Shown: positions 7,173-17,703, numbered from the stretch's first letter. The stretch: 61,136 nucleotides of DNA from Treponema sp. JC4 (GCF_000260795.1 NZ_AJGU01000015.1:1-61136); one strand, 5' to 3'. Numbers and translations: made by a program. The notes: generated from the sequence alone by a model not told the origin.

Positions 7173-9702
7173 TTTTCAGAATCCTGCAGGACTTTTGCTA
7201 GTTCTTTTAATTCCTCTTTTCTTTATTCTGCGAAAGTTTAAAATCCTCAACCAGACTGTAATTTATGCGGTTCTTGGCGACTGGGAAGGAAAATATTTTG
7301 AATGGCACGGAAGCCTGCGAAAACTCGTATCTGCCCTTATCAAACTGATGATTGGAGCCGGCTTCATCCTTAGCGTAATTGCCTTTGCTGACCCTGTAAT
7401 CTCTACTCAGGAAAAGGTTTATACAAGCCTTGGAAACGACATTATTTTTGTCGTTGATACAAGCCCTTCTATGGCGGCAAAGGATATCGACGGAAATACC
7501 CGAATTGATGCGGCAAGAAATACAATCACAAGTCTTGTTCAGAATTACGAAGGCTTCCGTTACGGAATTGTTGCGCTTGGAAGTAATGCCAGCGTTTTAG
7601 TGCCCCCTACCGCCGTCTCTTCCGCCTTTACAAAAAAACTGGGCGAAATCCAGGTTGGTATGATGGGAAACGGCTCTGCCATTGGAGACGGACTTAGTAC
7701 TGCAGTATGCCACCTTGCCTCTTCCAAGGCTCCCAGAAAATGTATAATCCTTCTTACTGACGGTGAAAACAACGCCGGAGAAATTCATCCTCATACAGCT
7801 GCAAAGCTTGCTGCAGACAACAATATTACCCTTTATATAGTAGGAATTGGTACAAAAGGCCGCATTTCCATTGAATACACCGACTACAATACAGGAAAAC
7901 TTTATTCCGGCTATCTGGAAAGTGATTTTGATTCAAATCAGCTTAAGAAAATTGCCGAACTTGGACAGGGCCGTTATTTTGAAGTTCAGACTGTTGACGA
8001 ACTTGCCCGCAGCCTTTCTTCAGTTGTAAAAAATGAAGCCGTTTCCCAGAGTTTTACCTACAAAACGACAAGCACCAGCTACTATCAGAAGCTGATTTTT
8101 ATTGCAATGATTTTATTTGCAGCCGCAGCCTTTATTAAACGCGTAATTCTTCAGGAATACATTCCTTTCAGATTAAAGCCTTCGCTTATCCTGCGTTCGG
8201 TATTCCAGGTGCTTGCTTTTGTTATGCTCTGTATTGCCCACACAGGAATTTCCTGGGGAACTTACCTGGCTCCGGTGCAGAAAAACAGCACGGCAGTCAG
8301 CTTTGTTTTTGATATTTCAAACAGTATGCTGGCTCACGACGAGCCGGACAGAAAAACAAGGCTTGAAGCCAGCCGCATATATGCAAAGAAACTTTTGAGC
8401 CGAATGGAGGGAACCAGCGTTTCAGTTGTCCTTGCAAAGGGTGAAGGAATTACCGCGATTCCGCTTACAGAAGACTTTGCCATGGTGGATTCCCTTATAG
8501 ACGTAATGAATCCAGGACTTATGACAGCGCCTGGTTCAAGTCTTGGAAAAGGAGTTCTTGCCGCAAAAGAATCCTTTCCTCAGAATTTTTCATCAGCCGG
8601 CCGTATCTGGATTTTTACTGATGGAGAAGAAACTGACGGAACTTTGCAGAATGCAATTTCAGAATGTACAAAATACGGAATTCCTGTAAGCATTATCGGA
8701 TTCGGCGGTGAAGATGAATCTCAGATTTTAGCGGGCGACGGAAAAACAATTGTTTACTCTGCCCTGCGAACAGAAAAAATTGAAAAAATACTGGAATCAA
8801 TTCACGAAAAATCAAAATCTTACAAAAATAAGACTCCTGTAATTTTTACAAAGGCTTCGGATGTAGGTACCGCTTCAAAGCTGCTTTCTCAGATTTCTAA
8901 AAACGGCGAAAACACTCAGATCGTTTCTTATGAAGCACGTCCTGTTCCCCGCTATAAGTTTTTCCTCATTCTTGCTTTTATCCTGCTTTCTGCAAGCTTC
9001 TTTGCAGCGGAATTTGATTTGAAATACTTTGGCCAGAAAAAAGCTGGTTCAGTTCTTATGCTTTTTGCCCTGATTGCTTCACTTGGGGTAACAGGCTGTT
9101 CAAATCAGGCTTCAAAAGCCGCAGAAAAAGAAGCCCGAAAAGAGCGTAAAATGTTTGGAACGAGTGATTCCACAAAAGTTCTTCTTGGAACTTATGAATG
9201 GCACAAGAAAAATTACCGCAAGGCCGTGGCAATGTATCTTTCTGTGGTAGAAAAAGCTGATGAAGAAAAAAATCAGACTTTGAATTATTCTCTTTACGAT
9301 CTTGCAACTGCCTATTCAATGAGCGGAGAAGAAAATGCAGCTCTGGAACGCTATTCACAGATTTCTTCCGATGCGCCACAGCTTGTACGTTACAACGCCT
9401 ACTATAATGCGGGAATTATTGCTCATAATCAGGGGAATTTTGATTCAGCCTCAGAATATTTCAGAAAGGCGCTTGAAATTGACAATACAAGACTGGAGGC
9501 TAAAATCAATCTGGAACTTTCAATTCAGATGACAGAAGCCCAGAGCCGCCAGAAGGAAAGCGAAATACTTCCGGCTCACGAAGAAAAAGAACATAATCAG
9601 GATCTGGAAAATACAGTTTTCCAGCACATTAAGGAGAATGATAAAAAACAATGGAAAAACAGCGAATCAAATCAGCAGCAAAATCTTTCGGAAGATTACT
9701 AG
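7165..9702 (+). CDS. Fused BatA/BatB/BatC-type protein: two VWA domains plus TPR region
   Basis: 845 residues from ATG 7165 (GGAGG 8 nt upstream; an earlier ATG at 7126 has no such site). Order seen: two N-terminal membrane helices (about 6-24 and 58-78), VWA domain 1 with MIDAS motif DTSPS at about 98-102, membrane helices near 310-365, VWA domain 2 with MIDAS DISNS at about 383-387, a further helix near 600-618, then a hydrophobic stretch ending in SLGVTGCSN (Cys about 645) and TPR-like repeats (about 655-790; NAYYNAGIIAHNQGNFDSA is typical). In most genomes these are separate batA, batB and batC genes. Bat proteins have been tied to oxygen/stress tolerance and envelope integrity; the exact role is unsettled. 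The internal lipobox-like sequence may mark the old start of a separate BatC lipoprotein. Confidence 0.85.
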   Translation: MFSFQNPAGLLLVLLIPLFFILRKFKILNQTVIYAVLGDWEGKYFEWHGSLRKLVSALIKLMIGAGFILSVIAFADPVISTQEKVYTSLGNDIIFVVDTSPSMAAKDIDGNTRIDAARNTITSLVQNYEGFRYGIVALGSNASVLVPPTAVSSAFTKKLGEIQVGMMGNGSAIGDGLSTAVCHLASSKAPRKCIILLTDGENNAGEIHPHTAAKLAADNNITLYIVGIGTKGRISIEYTDYNTGKLYSGYLESDFDSNQLKKIAELGQGRYFEVQTVDELARSLSSVVKNEAVSQSFTYKTTSTSYYQKLIFIAMILFAAAAFIKRVILQEYIPFRLKPSLILRSVFQVLAFVMLCIAHTGISWGTYLAPVQKNSTAVSFVFDISNSMLAHDEPDRKTRLEASRIYAKKLLSRMEGTSVSVVLAKGEGITAIPLTEDFAMVDSLIDVMNPGLMTAPGSSLGKGVLAAKESFPQNFSSAGRIWIFTDGEETDGTLQNAISECTKYGIPVSIIGFGGEDESQILAGDGKTIVYSALRTEKIEKILESIHEKSKSYKNKTPVIFTKASDVGTASKLLSQISKNGENTQIVSYEARPVPRYKFFLILAFILLSASFFAAEFDLKYFGQKKAGSVLMLFALIASLGVTGCSNQASKAAEKEARKERKMFGTSDSTKVLLGTYEWHKKNYRKAVAMYLSVVEKADEEKNQTLNYSLYDLATAYSMSGEENAALERYSQISSDAPQLVRYNAYYNAGIIAHNQGNFDSASEYFRKALEIDNTRLEAKINLELSIQMTEAQSRQKESEILPAHEEKEHNQDLENTVFQHIKENDKKQWKNSESNQQQNLSEDY

Positions 9703-11108
9703 CCGCTATTAAAAGCGCCGCCATTTTTGCCCTCTTATCAGCAGCAGGGGCGGAAGCATTCTGCCAGAGTGTGATTAGCCAGACTCAGTGCGACGCATTA
9801 AAGATTGCGCCATCTGAAAATCAGAAATTTTACACAAAAAGCGATATCAAGTTTGAAGTTTTAATTCCAAACACCAACGCAAACTCAATTCAGCTGCAAA
9901 GCTCCAGAAGTCCGCAGGGCGCAACAATGCGCACAATGAGAAAAACTCAGGACTACGGAGACACTCCTGGAACAAAGCTTGAGTTCTGGTACACTTTTGA
10001 AAAAAAAGGCGACTATCAGATTGCTCCGCTTTCCCTTTTAATCAGTAACCGCCGCCGTTCAATTTCCTTTGACCCGATTACCGTTACCGACAATCCGGAA
10101 TTCCTTCTGCCTCGAATCGTTCTTGTTTTTCCGGATGACAAATATTTTTACTCTGACGAAGCCTTTGATTCAGAAAAGCCTTTTTTGAATGCCGCAGTCG
10201 GAGAAAAAATTCCCTTTACGGTTTGCCTTCAGTATGCAGTTCTTCTGGTGCAGTTTGACTGGGAACTTCCGACAGATTCCATTTTTACCTGCACAAAAAA
10301 TTATGAAATCCTTGAAATTAAATACCGCGAAAAGCACATTTCCGATGAGTTGATTCCGGTTGCAGATTTTGAATGGACTTCTCTTGCAGAAGGCAGACAG
10401 CGTTTCCCAAAAATCAGGCTGACAGCAACCGCTTATAACGGCAGTCGTACTGCAATCCAGCTACCCGATTTTTATGTAGATTTTGAAAATCAGATTAGCC
10501 AGGACAGCGGAAGGGCAGAAAAAAAGAGCCGCTTCGACAAAAGCTTTGAATTTTACGATAATCTTCAGAACTCTCTTTCTGAAAATGACGGTCAGGAAGA
10601 AGTAAAAAATCCTTTTGAAAACAAAATCTCGGAAGATAACTGCGAGCTTCTTGCAGCTCTGAGACAAAAAGAAAGAAATGATTTATTCAATTGGAAAAAA
10701 AATGTAAGAGACCGGGCCGATTTTGAGGCAGAACTTGGCATTACAACTTCGATTAACGAATTTTTTATCGGTTCTTATTATTTTTCTGTCTTCGGACTTC
10801 TTCTTTGCATAATTCTTTTTGTGATTTTTATCATCAAACATAAGGCCCTGCTTTCAATTCTGACTTCGGGACTTATAGTTTTTGCCCTTGTATTTTTTAT
10901 CTTCGGCTCGATTCAAAAAAACAAGATTTTTGCGATTTCCAAAGGGGCAAAAATAACTTCTATTCCTGAAGAAAATGCCCGGGTTGAATCAAAAATCGGA
11001 GAAGGTCTGCGGGTTCAGGTTGTAGAAGAAGCCGGCTCCTGGATTTACATTCAGATGGGTGAAAGCGGCGGCTGGTGCAAAAAAACTGACGTAATTTACA
11101 TAAACTAA
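9651..11108 (+). CDS. BatD-like membrane protein with C-terminal SH3-like domain
   Basis: 485 residues. An N-terminal signal peptide (basic start, then LLSAAGAEAFCQS) leads into a beta-rich extracytoplasmic region with the BatD-like feature FEVLIPNTNA..., then two adjacent membrane helices (about 365-385 and 395-415). The last 60 residues (AKITSIPEENARVESKIGEG, then VVEEAGSWIYIQ and SGGWCKKTDV) look like a bacterial SH3 domain. Assignment to BatD rests on position and architecture more than motifs. It overlaps the preceding gene by 52 nt; AAGGAG at 9631-9636 is 14 nt from the chosen ATG, so the exact start is a little uncertain. Confidence 0.7.
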   Translation: MEKQRIKSAAKSFGRLLAAIKSAAIFALLSAAGAEAFCQSVISQTQCDALKIAPSENQKFYTKSDIKFEVLIPNTNANSIQLQSSRSPQGATMRTMRKTQDYGDTPGTKLEFWYTFEKKGDYQIAPLSLLISNRRRSISFDPITVTDNPEFLLPRIVLVFPDDKYFYSDEAFDSEKPFLNAAVGEKIPFTVCLQYAVLLVQFDWELPTDSIFTCTKNYEILEIKYREKHISDELIPVADFEWTSLAEGRQRFPKIRLTATAYNGSRTAIQLPDFYVDFENQISQDSGRAEKKSRFDKSFEFYDNLQNSLSENDGQEEVKNPFENKISEDNCELLAALRQKERNDLFNWKKNVRDRADFEAELGITTSINEFFIGSYYFSVFGLLLCIILFVIFIIKHKALLSILTSGLIVFALVFFIFGSIQKNKIFAISKGAKITSIPEENARVESKIGEGLRVQVVEEAGSWIYIQMGESGGWCKKTDVIYIN

Positions 11109-11131
11109 AAGAATTGATTGAAGGTGATTTT

Positions 11132-11695
11132 ATGGACATGGGCGATATTTTAAATCAGTGGGATAATTATCAGTCAAAGCATATAAAGAAGCAGAAGGAA
11201 AGCGGAAAGAATCAGGTATCTCACAAAAAGGCAAACGCTCCTACGGCGGAGGAAAAAGCCCGGGCAGCCGAAAAGGATTTTGAAGCACAGATGAGACGCG
11301 ATAACGAAAAGCAGATAAATCCTATGGAGATGTGGCTGCGACGTTATGGCACTATCGATAAGGATAAAATTGCAGAAGAGGACGAAATTAAAAACCGCGA
11401 GACAGACAGGAACTATTTGATTTCTATGACTCCGGAGGCGCGCATAGATTTACACGGTCTTCATCAGGACGAAGCCTACGAAAGGCTTAACAATTTTATT
11501 GCAGACTGTAAGGTGCGGGGCTTGAAGAAGGTTCTGATAGTTCACGGAAAGGGAATCCACACTCACGGAACAGACCCGGTTCTTGGCGAGCTTGTAAGAA
11601 AGTTCATTGAAAGGGACAAGAGATGCGGAACTTCGGGTCATCCCAAGACAAAATATGAAGGTGGAACAGGGGCAACTTGGGTAATACTTAAGTAA
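11132..11695 (+). CDS. Smr domain protein
   Basis: 187 residues. The C-terminal half is an Smr (MutS2-type) domain: RIDLHGLHQDEAYERL (conserved DLHG), KKVLIVHGKGIH (HGKG) and a final GGTGATWVILK. Stand-alone Smr proteins are putative nucleases acting on branched nucleic acids or colliding ribosomes. The N-terminal 80 residues are charged and helical, probably a linker. ATG 11132 is preceded by GAAGGTG at a good distance; a TTG at 11114 would also be open. It lies 23 nt after the last Bat gene and a strong terminator follows, so it is likely the last gene of that transcript. Confidence 0.85.
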   Translation: MDMGDILNQWDNYQSKHIKKQKESGKNQVSHKKANAPTAEEKARAAEKDFEAQMRRDNEKQINPMEMWLRRYGTIDKDKIAEEDEIKNRETDRNYLISMTPEARIDLHGLHQDEAYERLNNFIADCKVRGLKKVLIVHGKGIHTHGTDPVLGELVRKFIERDKRCGTSGHPKTKYEGGTGATWVILK

Positions 11696-11730
11696 TTGAC
11701 CCCCACTAAAAATTTCAATAAACTAAAAAA

Positions 11731-11783
11731 AAGCGAAAGGCAAGGATGCTAATTTTCCAAAGCTTTTCGCATTTTTTTTAAAG
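11731..11783 (+). terminator. Rho-independent terminator after smr
   Basis: GCGAAAGGC and GCTTTTCGC pair completely (one G-U) around a loop of about 20 nt, and eight T follow. It closes the Bat-smr transcript. Confidence 0.75.
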
Positions 11784-11803
11784 AAAGTTTTTCTTTAAAA
11801 AGT

Positions 11804-11845
11804 AAAGCTAAAAAATTGCTGCATCGCAATTTTTTTTAACGCTTT
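11804..11845 (+). repeat. Dispersed hairpin repeat, family 1, copy A
   Basis: Outer stem AAAGC (11804-11808) / GCTTT (11841-11845), inner stem AAAAAATTGC / GCAATTTTTT, joined by CTAAAA on the left and TTTTTTAACG on the right. The same layout recurs at 20825, 20901, 40097 and 54627 with different stem sequences that keep pairing. Confidence 0.65.
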
Positions 11846-11896
11846 GCTATCAAACACCGCGGGCTCTGACCGGCCCGCTTACACAGGAGAAAAAAA

Positions 11897-12658
11897 ATGA
11901 AAAAAATTGTTTTAGCTCTGGCTACAGCTGCTATGCTTCTTACATCATCTGCTTTTGCTGCAAAAAAATCTAAGGCTAAGGGAAAGGTATGGATTATCGC
12001 TACTGATACTGTATTCCGCCCTTTTGAGTACACAAACGAAAAAAACAAGTTCGTAGGAATTGACGTTGACCTGCTTGCTGCAATCGCAGAAGATCAGGGA
12101 TTTGCATATGACTTGCAGTCACTCGGCTGGGATGCTGGTGTTGCTGCAGTACAGGTTGGACAGGCTGACGGTCTTATCGCCGGCGCTACAATCAAACAGA
12201 GCCGCATTGATTCAGGCTGGATTTTCTCTGAAGGTTATTACAATGCTACACAGACTTTTGTTGTTGCAAAAGACAGCAAAATCGCATCTTATGAAGATTT
12301 GAAAGGAAAAACAGTTGCCGTAAAGAACGGAACTGCTGGTATGGACTTTGCAAACAGCCTTAAAGATAAATATGGCTTCAAAGTAACAGTTTTTGAAGAT
12401 TCTCCTACAATGTATCAGGATGTAATTCTTGGAAACTCAGCTGCCTGCTGCGAAGACACACCTATCATGGCAGACAACATCAAAACTGCAAAACTTCCTC
12501 TCAAGATTCCTGCAGGAATGGAAAGCGAAGGTGCTCCATACGGCTTTGCAATCATGAACCCAGCTAACAAAGAACTTCTTGATATGTTCAACAAGGGTCT
12601 TGCAAACATCAAGGCTAATGGTAAATACCAGGCAATTCTTGATAAATACTTGAAGTAA
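11897..12658 (+). CDS. Amino-acid ABC transporter substrate-binding protein (SBP_bac_3)
   Basis: 253 residues. A clean Sec signal peptide ([21 protein letters not shown]) precedes a family 3 binding domain: [22 protein letters not shown], the [12 protein letters not shown] loop, [18 protein letters not shown] and the C-terminal [20 protein letters not shown]. Such proteins bind polar amino acids in the periplasm. No permease or ATPase genes are adjacent. ATG 11897 follows CAGGAG by 7 nt. The leader contains a GCGGGC/GCCCGC hairpin at about 11859-11880 just before the ribosome-binding site. High levels are likely, given the strong initiation site. Confidence 0.88.
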   Translation: MKKIVLALATAAMLLTSSAFAAKKSKAKGKVWIIATDTVFRPFEYTNEKNKFVGIDVDLLAAIAEDQGFAYDLQSLGWDAGVAAVQVGQADGLIAGATIKQSRIDSGWIFSEGYYNATQTFVVAKDSKIASYEDLKGKTVAVKNGTAGMDFANSLKDKYGFKVTVFEDSPTMYQDVILGNSAACCEDTPIMADNIKTAKLPLKIPAGMESEGAPYGFAIMNPANKELLDMFNKGLANIKANGKYQAILDKYLK

Positions 12659-12690
12659 TATATTGTAGAAATTTTTTAATTGAGGAAACT

Positions 12691-14052
12691 ATGATTTTTT
12701 CACCGGTAGAAATTCAGGAAACTGTAAACATGTTTATGCGCCAGAAGCTGGATATCCGCTGCATTACAATGGGTATTTCACTTCTGGATTGTGCGGATTC
12801 TGACAGCAAGCGTGCCTGCGACAAGATTTATGACAAAATTATGAAAAAGGCCGGAAATCTTGTAAAGGTCGGTCAGGATATTGAAAAGGAATTTGGTGTT
12901 CCTATTATCAATAAGCGTATTTCTGTTACCCCGATTGCTCTTGTTGCCGGTGCAAGTAATGCAAAATCTTATGTTGACTACTGTAAGACACTCGACCGTG
13001 CAGCAAAAGACCTGGGAGTAAACTTCCTTGGCGGCTTCTCTGCCCTTGTTCAGAAGGGAATTACTCCTGCTGACCGCATTTTAATTGATTCCATTCCGGA
13101 GGCCCTTGCTTCTACTGATTTTGTTTGTTCCAGCGTAAATGTTGGTTCGACAAAATCCGGAATCAATATGGATGCCGTTAAGCTCATGGGTGAAACTGTT
13201 GCAAAAACGGCCGAGGTTTCTAAAAATAATGATGTAAACGGCTGTGCAAAGCTGGTAATTTTCTGCAATGCGCCGGAAGATAACCCTTTTATGGCAGGTG
13301 CTTTCCACGGACCTGGAGAAGGCGACAGCGTTATCAACGTTGGTGTTTCTGGTCCTGGCGTAATTCTTGCCGCAGCCCGCGAATACAAGGGTCAGCCAAT
13401 TAATGTTCTGGCAGACGGAATTAAAAAGATGGCCTTCAAAATCACCCGTATGGGTCAGCTGGTTGGAAGCGAAGCCGCAAAACGCCTCGATACAAACTTT
13501 GGTATTCTGGACCTGTCACTTGCACCAACTCCTGCTGTCGGCGATTCTGTTGCCCGCATTCTTGAAGAAATCGGTCTTGAAGGCTGCGGTGCCCCTGGAA
13601 CTACAGCAGCCCTTGCCATGCTTACAGATATGGTTAAAAAAGGCGGCGTAATGGCCAGCACAAACGTAGGCGGACTTTCGGGCGCCTTTATTCCGGTTTC
13701 TGAAGACGAAGGTATGATTAATGCCGTTCAGCAGGGTTCTATCTGCCTTGAAAAGCTTGAAGCAATGACTACAGTCTGCTCTGTAGGACTTGATATGATT
13801 GCAATTCCGGGCGATACTCCGGCAACTACAATCTCGGGCATTATGGCAGACGAGTTTGCAATCGGTATGGTAAACAACAAGACAACTGCCTGCCGCCTTA
13901 TTCCTGCTCCTGGCAAAAAAGCCGGCGACTGGGTAGAGTTCGGCGGTCTTCTTGGTGGCTGCCCGGTTATGGACGTAAACAAGTTCAGTTGTGCCGACTT
14001 CATCAACCGCGGTGGAAGAATCCCGGCTCCTATTCATAGTTTCCGTAACTAA
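12691..14052 (+). CDS. UPF0210 / PFL-family protein (DUF711)
   Basis: 453 residues, full family length. N-terminal [19 protein letters not shown] and [14 protein letters not shown], then a PFL-like glycine-rich core ([27 protein letters not shown]) mark the UPF0210 family, whose members resemble pyruvate formate-lyase in fold but have no settled function. In many genomes the gene sits beside a small ACT-domain gene; none is seen here. ATG 12691 follows GAGGAA at good spacing, 32 nt after the binding-protein gene, with a terminator behind. Confidence 0.88.
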   Translation: MIFSPVEIQETVNMFMRQKLDIRCITMGISLLDCADSDSKRACDKIYDKIMKKAGNLVKVGQDIEKEFGVPIINKRISVTPIALVAGASNAKSYVDYCKTLDRAAKDLGVNFLGGFSALVQKGITPADRILIDSIPEALASTDFVCSSVNVGSTKSGINMDAVKLMGETVAKTAEVSKNNDVNGCAKLVIFCNAPEDNPFMAGAFHGPGEGDSVINVGVSGPGVILAAAREYKGQPINVLADGIKKMAFKITRMGQLVGSEAAKRLDTNFGILDLSLAPTPAVGDSVARILEEIGLEGCGAPGTTAALAMLTDMVKKGGVMASTNVGGLSGAFIPVSEDEGMINAVQQGSICLEKLEAMTTVCSVGLDMIAIPGDTPATTISGIMADEFAIGMVNNKTTACRLIPAPGKKAGDWVEFGGLLGGCPVMDVNKFSCADFINRGGRIPAPIHSFRN

Positions 14053-14057
14053 ATTAC

Positions 14058-14087
14058 AAAGGGCGGGCATTCACCCGCCCTTTAAAA
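14058..14087 (+). terminator. Terminator after the UPF0210 gene
   Basis: AAAGGGCGGG (14058-14067) pairs perfectly with CCCGCCCTTT (14074-14083) around a 6-nt loop. The T tract is short (TTTAAAATT). Confidence 0.7.
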
Positions 14088-14127
14088 TTCCCCTAAACTC
14101 ACCTTTCAAAAATCCGATAATGACATT

Positions 14128-17100
14128 ATGAAGACTTCAAACAAATCTACTATTACTACAGGCGTTGTTCTGCTTTTAATTGCCGCAATTTTTTCAATCA
14201 GTTTGATTCTGCAGGCATTGGATTTTGGCTCAATCGGAGAAGGAAGCTCTAATCCATTCTTCATTCTTGGAAATGTAATTTTTACCGTTTACGGTTTTTC
14301 TAGTATTTTAATTCCGGTTTTCCTTTTTATTGCCGGACTTTCCTGCTTTGCAACAACCTGGTCAGCACGCAAAACAATGCGTCTTTTGACCGCAATAGTT
14401 CCATTTTTTACCGCCGTTATCACAGAAAATATCTGCCGCTCAATTCTTGCCCTTGAACATTCAGGTTTCCCTGGCGTAAAAGTTTTTGTTGCCCTTGTAA
14501 CCGGTCTTATGCTCATCATCATTGAATTCCTTGGCGCCGGTATTATTGCAGATAAAATTAATCCTATTTTATTTGGCCCTAAAGCTAAGCGCAACTCAGC
14601 AACTCAGCCAGCAGTAAAAGCAAAAACAGAAAAAGAAGCAGTTGAACTGGATGAAAATAATAATCTTGTAACAAAAGAAGAAGCTCATCCGGCAGAACAT
14701 TTTGATTCAATCGGAAAACTGAACACTTCCGGCCTTCTTTTTGGAAAGGAAAATCAGACTTCAGCAGAAAATAAAGATGAAATCCCTCAGGTTGCAAACC
14801 TTACTGCTGATAATTTTGACTCTGTAAAAGTTGATGAAATTGAAGAACTTTCTCCAACAGATGAAGAAGTGCTTGAAGCAAATACCTATGAAGCTGTTCC
14901 TTCAGATGATGATGACGGTTCAGTAAATGCCTACTCTTCAGAATTTTCTGCTAATGAAGAAAGCCCGGCCCCAACTGCCGAAGCTGTAAATCAGGAAATT
15001 AAAAATGAAGTTTCAAGCGTTTTTGATGCTGCCCTGAGCGAAATTAAGCCTAACTCAGAGCCGACAATAGAGCTTGAAGAAGAGGAAGATGACAGTGCAA
15101 CACCTGGCGCTTCAATCATTACAGAAGAAGAATATGCAGCCCTCACAGATTTCAGCGATGAAGATGATATAATTGAAGATGAAATTGTAGATGACCAGCC
15201 TGAAGAGGAAGAAGCTGACGAACTTGAATGGGATAATCTTCCGCCAGAACAGGAAACCCTTCCTCCAGAATATGATGAAGATTATTCTGAAGAAGAGGAA
15301 GGCGAAGCTCAGGAAGAAAGCCTTGAAGAAATAGACGAAGATGACCCGGCACTGGAATTTCCTCCAAAAGATGAAGAAAGTGAAAACTCAGAGGACGACC
15401 CTTTTTCTGCCTTTGACGTAGACAATGAAAAAGTTTCAAATGCAAACAAAGCTGCAGAAACTCCTTACTCTGCTGCAAGATACATTGATTCAGTTGTAGA
15501 AAATCCAAACTTCGGACACGGAATTACTCTCCGCGACGGCACAGAAGCTGAAGAAAACGAAGAAGAGGAAAAAAAAACTTCTGAGCAGGCAAAGCCAAAA
15601 TTTCCAAGCAGAATAAACCTTTCTGAAAACGAAGATGCTTACGTAGAAGACGAAGCTAAAAGTCATGCCGTTGGACTTTCAAGCTTTGTTCCCGCCACTT
15701 TTGACACAGAAGAAGGTGACGCTGACGAAAGCCTTGAAAATGCCACAGAGGAAGCTGCCTTGAACTACGCGCCTCATGAGGCGCCTTCATCCTATCAAAA
15801 TCAGAGAATTTCTCAGGCCGCTGCAAATTCTTCGGCACTTTACGCTGCCTCTCATGAAAAACCAGCAGAAACTTTTGGCTCCGGAAACGTTTTTGACCAG
15901 ATGGAAGAGGATATCCGCCGTGAAAGTTTGAAAAAGCTTTCGGAAGAAACTGAAAAAGCTTACCAGAATGGGGAACTTGAAGAGCCTGAACTGGATCAGA
16001 TTGATGCAGATATTATTGACGACGAGCCTATGCAGGAGCCGGAACTTTCTGATGATTTTGACGAGCCGGTTCCAACTGTAAATGATTTAACTGCCACAAA
16101 CGAAGAAGAAATTCAGGCAGAAATTGACGATTCTGAGCAGGATGAAGTTTTCGAAGATGAAAGCGTGGCTTTTAATGATGAAGTAAATACCTACAGCCCA
16201 TCTGACGCTTTTGCCCATGACGAAGAACCTAAAAGTCAGGAAATTATGGCAAATCCACCGAAAGTTGGAAACAGGGCTGTAAAAAAAGATCCTTACGTAA
16301 TTCCTTCTAATCTGCTGACTGCCTACAAGGATGATCAGTACTGGATTATTGATGACGCAACAAAAGAGTCGGCAATGAATCTTACCCAGACTCTTGCGGA
16401 ATTCAATATTGAAGCTCAGGTTATCGGAATTAAAAAGGGTCCTGTTGTTACAATGTTCGAGATTTTGCCGGCGCCTGGTGTTCGTCTGCAGAAAATTGTT
16501 GCCCTTCAGGATAATATCGCCCTCAGTCTTGCAGCCCAGTCGGTTCGTATCGTTGCGCCAATTCCTGGAAAACAGGCAGTGGGAATTGAAGTTCCAAACC
16601 GCCACCGCTCAATTGTAGGCTTCCGCGAGCTTATTGAAATGAAGCTGGATGAATGGGACAAAATGGCTGTTCCTGTTGTACTTGGAAAGGATATTCTTGG
16701 AAAAGCACAGCTGATTGACCTTGTAAAAACACCTCATATGCTGATTGCGGGTGCCACAGGTTCTGGTAAATCTGTCTGCGTAAACTCTCTTATTCTTTCT
16801 ATTTTGTATAAGCGTTCTTTCCGCGATGTAAAGCTTATTCTTGTTGACCCGAAGGTAGTTGAACTGAAGCTTTACAACAATATTCCTCATCTTCTGGTTC
16901 CGGTAATCACAGAGCCAAAGAAGGCTTTGCAGGCTTTGCAGTGGTGCCTGTGCGAAATGGAACGCCGTTACGCCCTTCTGGACAGCATGGGTGTCCGCGA
17001 TATTTCTACTTACAACCAGCGCATTAAGGAACGCGATATTGCTACAGAAAAGCTTCCTTACATTGTAGTAATTATTGATGAGTTTGCCGATTTGATGGCA

Positions 17101-17703
17101 ACCAGCGGCCGCGAACTGGAATCTACAGTTGCCCGCCTTACAGCCATGAGCCGTGCGGTTGGAATCCACCTTGTTCTTGCAACCCAGCGTCCTTCTGTAA
17201 ACGTAATCACAGGTTTGATTAAGGCTAACATTCCTAGCCGAATCGCCTTTATGGTTTCCAGCCGAACTGACTCGAATATCATTATCGACAGTGTTGGTGC
17301 TGAAAAACTCCTTGGCCGCGGTGATATGCTTTACGCTTCTGCCGTTGACCCGGCTCCAGTCCGCATTCAGGGAACCTTCATCAGCGACCAGGAAGTTGAA
17401 GATGTTGTAAATGCCGTTAAGGAATACGGTGAGCCAGACTACATCGACGACCAGGTATTCTACGAGGAAGAAGAAGAGGGCGATGATTTTGAACTGAACG
17501 GAAACTATGACGGGGATCCATTGTACGACCAGGCTCTGGAAATTGTAATTCAGTCTGGTAAGGCAAGTGCAAGTTACCTGCAGCGCCGCCTCAGCATAGG
17601 CTATAACAGAGCTGCACGTCTTGTAGAAGAAATGGAAGAACGCGGAATCGTAGGCCCTGCCAACGGCAGCAAACCTCGCGAGATTCTTCATGTGCCGGGG
17701 TAA
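14128..17703 (+). CDS. ftsK: DNA translocase FtsK/SpoIIIE
   Basis: 1191 residues. Four N-terminal membrane helices (about 8-150) anchor it at the septum. A very long acidic linker (about 185-720, dominated by E, D, S and A) follows, then the motor: VVTMFEILPAPGVRLQKI, Walker A AGATGSGKSVC (about 873), Walker B VVIIDEFADLM, and ATQRPSVNVITGLIKANIP. The last 65 residues (QALEIVIQSGKASASYLQRR..., winged helix gamma domain) recognise KOPS-like sites. It pumps chromosome ends during division and helps dimer resolution. GATAAT (14116-14121) lies 6 nt before ATG and there is no Shine-Dalgarno, so the mRNA may be leaderless. Confidence 0.95.
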   Translation: MKTSNKSTITTGVVLLLIAAIFSISLILQALDFGSIGEGSSNPFFILGNVIFTVYGFSSILIPVFLFIAGLSCFATTWSARKTMRLLTAIVPFFTAVITENICRSILALEHSGFPGVKVFVALVTGLMLIIIEFLGAGIIADKINPILFGPKAKRNSATQPAVKAKTEKEAVELDENNNLVTKEEAHPAEHFDSIGKLNTSGLLFGKENQTSAENKDEIPQVANLTADNFDSVKVDEIEELSPTDEEVLEANTYEAVPSDDDDGSVNAYSSEFSANEESPAPTAEAVNQEIKNEVSSVFDAALSEIKPNSEPTIELEEEEDDSATPGASIITEEEYAALTDFSDEDDIIEDEIVDDQPEEEEADELEWDNLPPEQETLPPEYDEDYSEEEEGEAQEESLEEIDEDDPALEFPPKDEESENSEDDPFSAFDVDNEKVSNANKAAETPYSAARYIDSVVENPNFGHGITLRDGTEAEENEEEEKKTSEQAKPKFPSRINLSENEDAYVEDEAKSHAVGLSSFVPATFDTEEGDADESLENATEEAALNYAPHEAPSSYQNQRISQAAANSSALYAASHEKPAETFGSGNVFDQMEEDIRRESLKKLSEETEKAYQNGELEEPELDQIDADIIDDEPMQEPELSDDFDEPVPTVNDLTATNEEEIQAEIDDSEQDEVFEDESVAFNDEVNTYSPSDAFAHDEEPKSQEIMANPPKVGNRAVKKDPYVIPSNLLTAYKDDQYWIIDDATKESAMNLTQTLAEFNIEAQVIGIKKGPVVTMFEILPAPGVRLQKIVALQDNIALSLAAQSVRIVAPIPGKQAVGIEVPNRHRSIVGFRELIEMKLDEWDKMAVPVVLGKDILGKAQLIDLVKTPHMLIAGATGSGKSVCVNSLILSILYKRSFRDVKLILVDPKVVELKLYNNIPHLLVPVITEPKKALQALQWCLCEMERRYALLDSMGVRDISTYNQRIKERDIATEKLPYIVVIIDEFADLMATSGRELESTVARLTAMSRAVGIHLVLATQRPSVNVITGLIKANIPSRIAFMVSSRTDSNIIIDSVGAEKLLGRGDMLYASAVDPAPVRIQGTFISDQEVEDVVNAVKEYGEPDYIDDQVFYEEEEEGDDFELNGNYDGDPLYDQALEIVIQSGKASASYLQRRLSIGYNRAARLVEEMEERGIVGPANGSKPREILHVPG

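Noticed and set aside
16609-17691. 360-codon minus-strand frame over ftsK, and a similar plus-strand one over glpK (57993-59024)
   Set aside because: Both are antisense to strongly conserved genes and show no recognisable protein features.
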